A stretch of 10,096 bases of DNA from Gemmatimonadota bacterium (GTDB lineage Bacteria > Gemmatimonadota > Gemmatimonadetes > Gemmatimonadales > Gemmatimonadaceae), in assembly GCA_003222065.1 (NCBI GenBank), contig QHUV01000111.1:1-10096 (forward strand), read 5' to 3'. Below the pieces are notes generated by a model. That model ran no database searches, was not told the DNA's origin, and saw only the letters and a list, made by a program, of their open reading frames with translations. Shown here one piece after another: positions 7,227 to 10,096 of the stretch (position 1 is the stretch's first letter; each line of letters starts with the position of its first letter). A program made the translations under genes and the position numbers.

Positions 7227-8687
7227 GTGTCGTGCTATCAGGTTTCGGCTGGGAGCGAGCTAGATTTCCCGCCCACACTACACCGGCCTGAGCGCCGGGT
7301 TGGACTGCCGGAGCATCAAATCGGCAACAGCGAAGTTGGCCACCTGAACTTGGGCGCTGGACGCGTCGTGATGCAGGACCTCGTGCGGATCGACAGGGCG
7401 ATTGCCGACGGCAGCTTCTTCCGAACCCAAGCCTTCGTCGATGCATGCCGTAGAGCCAAGCAATCGCAAGGCACGGTGCATCTCGTGGGACTCATCGGCA
7501 AGGGCGGCGTGCACGCATTTGATCAGCATCTTTTCGCCCTTATCGATCTGTGCTCGAAGGAGGGCGTGCCACGCCTGGCGATCCACGCCCTCCTCGACGG
7601 CCGCGACACCATGCCGCGATCCGGACTCGGCTACATGCGCGAGCTATTGGAACGCGCGACCGGACGGGCCGTTATCGCGAGCGTGAGCGGACGCTACTAC
7701 GGGATGGATCGCGACAAGCGGTGGGACCGCACGGAAAAATGGTATCGAGCGGCCGTGCAGGGGATCGGACCGACGGACGACGATCCGCTTCATGTCATCC
7801 GCGCTTCGTACGAGCGAAACGTCACCGACGAGTTTGTGCCACCGACGGTAATTGTCAGCGGCGATCGCCCCGTTGCGCCGATGCGCGACGGCGACGTCGT
7901 CATCTGCTTCAACTATCGCGCGGATCGCATGCGGCAGATCATTCGCGCGCTGACTGATCCCAATTTCGACGGCTTTGATATCGCGGGGCGACCGTCCTTG
8001 TACGTCGTGACGATGACGTCATACGACCGCACGTTCGACGTACCGGTCGCCTTCCCGCCGCAATCGATGAAGAACATCGTGGCGGAAGTGGTGTCCAAGG
8101 CAGGCAAGACGATGTTCAAGACGGCCGAGACGGAGAAGTACGCGCATGTGACATACTTCTTCAACGGGGGCGTCGAGACCCCATTTCAGGGCGAGGATCG
8201 CTTGCTGGTACCGAGCCAAAAGGTGGCGACCTACGATCTCTGCCCTGAGATGAGTGCCTTCGGCCTCACTGATATATTGTGCGATTCGATTGAAAAAAAT
8301 GAGCATGATTTCACACTCTGCAATTATGCAAATGGTGACATGGTCGGTCACACGGGCTCGCTGCGGGCGACAATCAGAGCGGTCGAGACCGTCGATCATT
8401 GTCTCGAGCGCGTGGTTAAGTCCGCGCAGTTGGTGGGCGCTCGGCTGCTCGTCACCGCCGATCATGGCAATTGCGAGATGATGATCGATCCGGAGACTGG
8501 CGGACCGCACACTGCGCACACGACGAACCCGGTGCCGTTGATCGTGATCGATCCGGATGGCGATCGGCCACTACGTGGCGGTGGCGCGCTCTGCGACGTG
8601 GGGCCGACGGTGTTGACCATGCTCGGCCTGGAGCGGCCGCGCGAGATGACGGGAACAGACCTGAGACTGCAAGGAGCTCGTTTGTGA
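7227..8687 (+). CDS. gpmI: 2,3-bisphosphoglycerate-independent phosphoglycerate mutase, N-terminus missing
   Basis: Interconverts 3- and 2-phosphoglycerate in glycolysis, in the cytosol, using two Mn2+. From VGLPEHQIGNSEVGHLNLG (about 7299) to the end, some 460 codons match the full C-terminal nine-tenths of the family. Present are the phosphoserine nucleophile (Ser codon 7329-7331), LLDGRDTMPRSG, SGRYYGMDRDKRWDR, NYRADRMRQ, ETEKYAHVTYFFNGGVE, NYANGDMVGHTG, and the metal ligands in TADHGNCEMM and GPHTAHTTNP. About 50 N-terminal residues are absent in frame, including the VLDGWG block with a metal-binding Asp. No in-frame start has a ribosome site: GTG 7227 is a placeholder, and in-frame GTGs at 7116, 7194 and 7197 would overlap the divergent gene. 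Family length is about 510; this start gives 486. It is either a recently broken gene or an assembly error. GVHAFDQHL also departs from the usual SDGGVHSH. Confidence 0.85.
   Translation: MSCYQVSAGSELDFPPTLHRPERRVGLPEHQIGNSEVGHLNLGAGRVVMQDLVRIDRAIADGSFFRTQAFVDACRRAKQSQGTVHLVGLIGKGGVHAFDQHLFALIDLCSKEGVPRLAIHALLDGRDTMPRSGLGYMRELLERATGRAVIASVSGRYYGMDRDKRWDRTEKWYRAAVQGIGPTDDDPLHVIRASYERNVTDEFVPPTVIVSGDRPVAPMRDGDVVICFNYRADRMRQIIRALTDPNFDGFDIAGRPSLYVVTMTSYDRTFDVPVAFPPQSMKNIVAEVVSKAGKTMFKTAETEKYAHVTYFFNGGVETPFQGEDRLLVPSQKVATYDLCPEMSAFGLTDILCDSIEKNEHDFTLCNYANGDMVGHTGSLRATIRAVETVDHCLERVVKSAQLVGARLLVTADHGNCEMMIDPETGGPHTAHTTNPVPLIVIDPDGDRPLRGGGALCDVGPTVLTMLGLERPREMTGTDLRLQGARL
8671..8676 (+). promoter_or_regulatory. 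Ribosome binding site deciding the GTG 8684 start
   Basis: AAGGAG lies 7 nt before GTG 8684, inside the last codons of the gpmI gene. The GTG is followed at once by a signal peptide, so this start is preferred over longer in-frame versions reaching back to 8471. Confidence 0.8.
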
Positions 8688-9163
8688 AGTTTCGTGTCTC
8701 GGCGCTAATAGCGCTTCTGACCATTGGATCGACCGCGAGCGCGCAGGTTGGTTATCCCCCGGCGCGCAGTCCCTACCTGGATCTGACGTACTCGCAGGAG
8801 CTCACCGCCATCTTCGGCTACTACGTCGGCCGGGAAGACCCCGCCGGCGTCGCACCGGGGAACGGCTCCCTCGCGGGTGTGCATTACGAGTGGCGTGCCG
8901 GTGGGCCGGCACATCTCACAGGTGAGATCGACGGCACCCGCTTTGCACTCACGTGGGGCGCCGCGCTGCGCTACGTGCCGAGGGGCAGCAGGTATCAGAT
9001 TCGCGCCGATTTCTCGAATCGATTGACCTCGATCAGATATCCCGACGACTATTTTCGCCCACCGACGGCTAGCGTTCCGCCGATTCTCACGGGGAAAGAC
9101 CAATCGGTGTGGAGAAACAATCCTGCATTGACGATCGGCCTCTCGTATTTGTTCTCTCGATAG
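8684..9163 (+). CDS. Small secreted outer-membrane beta-barrel-like protein
   Basis: A 159-residue protein from GTG 8684, overlapping the gpmI stop by 3 nt. Residues 1-21 form a signal peptide (MKFRVSALIALLTIGSTASA, cut before QVG). The rest alternates aromatic/hydrophobic and polar residues as in beta strands: LDLTYSQELTAIFGYYVGRE, LAGVHYEWRAGGPAHL, FALTWGAALRYVPRGSRYQI, RADFSNRLTSIRYPDDYF, and a C-terminal strand ALTIGLSYLFSR. The pattern resembles barrel-like proteins I associate with Gemmatimonadota, which are usually longer. About 137 mature residues is short for an eight-strand barrel, and the join HLTGE|IDGTRF may mark a missing middle (see findings). Location is probably the outer membrane; no specific role can be named. 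Confidence 0.75.
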   Translation: MKFRVSALIALLTIGSTASAQVGYPPARSPYLDLTYSQELTAIFGYYVGREDPAGVAPGNGSLAGVHYEWRAGGPAHLTGEIDGTRFALTWGAALRYVPRGSRYQIRADFSNRLTSIRYPDDYFRPPTASVPPILTGKDQSVWRNNPALTIGLSYLFSR

Positions 9164-9202
9164 AACCGTAACTGGCCGAGAAACGCGCACAGAGGTAGAG
9201 CC

Positions 9203-9715
9203 ATGGCTCGCGACTTCGAAGACGTCAACGACATCGATGATCTGAGTGATGACGAGCTGCGAGGGCTCGTGCGGGAGCATCTGGCATCGGACAGCGCGCT
9301 CGATATCGATGACCTGTCAGTACACGTGCGCGACGGTCTGGTGAGACTCGAGGGGCGAGTCGGCACGGACGAAGAGCGTCGGATCGCGGAGCACATCGTC
9401 ACCGACGTTCTTGGACTCGAGAATTACGAGAACAACATCTTCGTCGACCCGATGCGTCGCGCGGCGAACCCAGAGGCAACCGACGAAAACCTCGCCGAGG
9501 AAGAGGCCACCGAAGGAAGGCTGCTCGGCGATCGTGCCGTCGGGATTAGCCCCGAGGTCGAAGAGCGCGTCGATAATGAAGACGCGATGCTGTACGGCAC
9601 GACTGATGTTGGTCGCGCCATCGAAGAAGGTACGGCGTGGATTCCACCGGAGGCCCCGACGCCCGAGGGCGTTCCCGGTGAGGACGAGCGCGGCGAGTTC
9701 GGCGAAGATCATTGA
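9203..9715 (+). CDS. Acidic BON-domain protein
   Basis: A 170-residue protein. Residues about 17-75 form one BON domain: DDELRGLVREHLASDSALDI (helix), then VHVRDGLVRLEGRVGTDEERR (the strand-Gly-strand core), IAEHIVTDVLGLENYENNI. BON domains usually bind membranes or lipid surfaces or help other envelope proteins. No signal peptide or membrane helix is visible, so it is probably cytosolic. The remainder (80-170) is very acidic (ENLAEEEATEG, PGEDERGEFGEDH) and probably mostly disordered. AGAGG (9191-9195) lies 7 nt before ATG 9203. The gene follows the barrel-like gene by 39 bp, so the two may share a transcript. Confidence 0.85.
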   Translation: MARDFEDVNDIDDLSDDELRGLVREHLASDSALDIDDLSVHVRDGLVRLEGRVGTDEERRIAEHIVTDVLGLENYENNIFVDPMRRAANPEATDENLAEEEATEGRLLGDRAVGISPEVEERVDNEDAMLYGTTDVGRAIEEGTAWIPPEAPTPEGVPGEDERGEFGEDH

Positions 9716-9770
9716 CGGAGCGCGAGCGATAGAGGATCGGGGTTAGAGGCAGGCCTTATCTTCCGTCTCA

Positions 9771-10096
9771 ATGCCCGCCCACCTCACACGGCGCGTCACC
9801 TTCGCCGCGGCGCATCGCTATCGCATCGCGACGTGGTCCGATGAGCGCAACGAGCAGGTCTTCGGTGCCTGCGCGCGGCCGAGCTATCACGGCCATAGTT
9901 ACGTGTGCGACGTGACGGTCAGTGGCGAGATCGACAGCACGACAGGGATGGTCATCGATCTGGGACTCCTCGACCGCATTCTGGACGTCGAAGTGCGGCA
10001 GCGCTTCGACCACCGCAACATCAACGTCGACGTTCCTGAGTTCGGCGAGGGCAAGCTCGTCCCGACTGGCGAAAACCTCGCCCGGTTCATCTTCGA
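9771..10096 (+). CDS. 6-pyruvoyl-tetrahydropterin synthase / QueD-family enzyme, N-terminal fragment (runs off right edge)
   Basis: An open frame of 108 codons continues past the window edge. It shows the T-fold signature: FAAAHRY with zinc ligand His15, then FGACARPSYHGHSY with catalytic Cys34 and zinc ligands His40 and His42. GEIDSTTGMVIDLGLLDRIL follows, then FDHRNINVDVPEF with the Asp80-His81 pair, and PTGENLARFIF with the pterin-anchoring Glu101. The enzyme acts on 7,8-dihydroneopterin triphosphate, giving 6-pyruvoyl-tetrahydropterin or 6-carboxy-tetrahydropterin (queuosine pathway). The GxxxxPSYHGH spacing and DHRN(I/L)N-DVP-F recall animal-type PTPS more than short QueD, so the product stays open. 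An in-frame TAG lies just upstream, fixing ATG 9771 as the first start. The only upstream purine run (AGAGG, 9745-9749) is too far away to be a good ribosome site. Confidence 0.85.
   Translation, partial: MPAHLTRRVTFAAAHRYRIATWSDERNEQVFGACARPSYHGHSYVCDVTVSGEIDSTTGMVIDLGLLDRILDVEVRQRFDHRNINVDVPEFGEGKLVPTGENLARFIF

Noticed and set aside
8019..8519. Antisense open frame opposite gpmI
   Set aside because: It is a shadow of a strongly conserved coding region with no own signals.

Overview
The window is about 10 kb of GC-rich, gene-dense bacterial chromosome. The gene set, with many envelope and peptidoglycan proteins and a small secreted beta-barrel-like protein of a style common in that phylum, fits a soil-type Gemmatimonadota. 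That placement is inference; no rRNA or other marker settles it. I see no plasmid, phage, IS element, CRISPR array or tRNA.

The left and central part is all on the minus strand, so transcription runs from about 7225 down to 1. First come a membrane-anchored degenerate YkuD protein (6479-7225) and a canonical L,D-transpeptidase (5596-6456). A 334-bp gap with several inverted repeats follows. Then come two overlapping paralogous M15-type peptidases (4281-5261 and 3223-4281), closed by a clear intrinsic terminator (3130-3170). Next is a translationally coupled pair: a small unrecognised helical protein (2623-3054) and a DUF1232 membrane protein (2168-2623). After these lie guaB (IMP dehydrogenase, 484-2037), a compact heptamer repeat array ending in a perfect 23-bp stem-loop (397-480), and the first 102 codons of an amino acid permease (1-307) that runs off the left edge.

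The right part is on the plus strand: an independent phosphoglycerate mutase whose N-terminus is missing or destroyed (about 7227-8687), a small secreted beta-barrel-like protein (8684-9163), an acidic BON-domain protein (9203-9715), and the start of a 6-pyruvoyl-tetrahydropterin synthase-like gene (9771 to the right edge).

Functionally, the centre looks like a cell-wall remodelling block: one active cross-linking enzyme, one probable pseudoenzyme beside it, and two peptidases with a calcium-loop-like insertion between their zinc ligands. The flanking genes are housekeeping (GMP synthesis, glycolysis, amino acid uptake, pterin chemistry). The main oddities are the tandem active/dead YkuD pair, the EF-hand/dockerin-like loop shared by both M15 paralogs, the heptamer hairpin array, and possible deletions in two adjacent plus-strand genes (gpmI N-terminus and the middle of the barrel protein).
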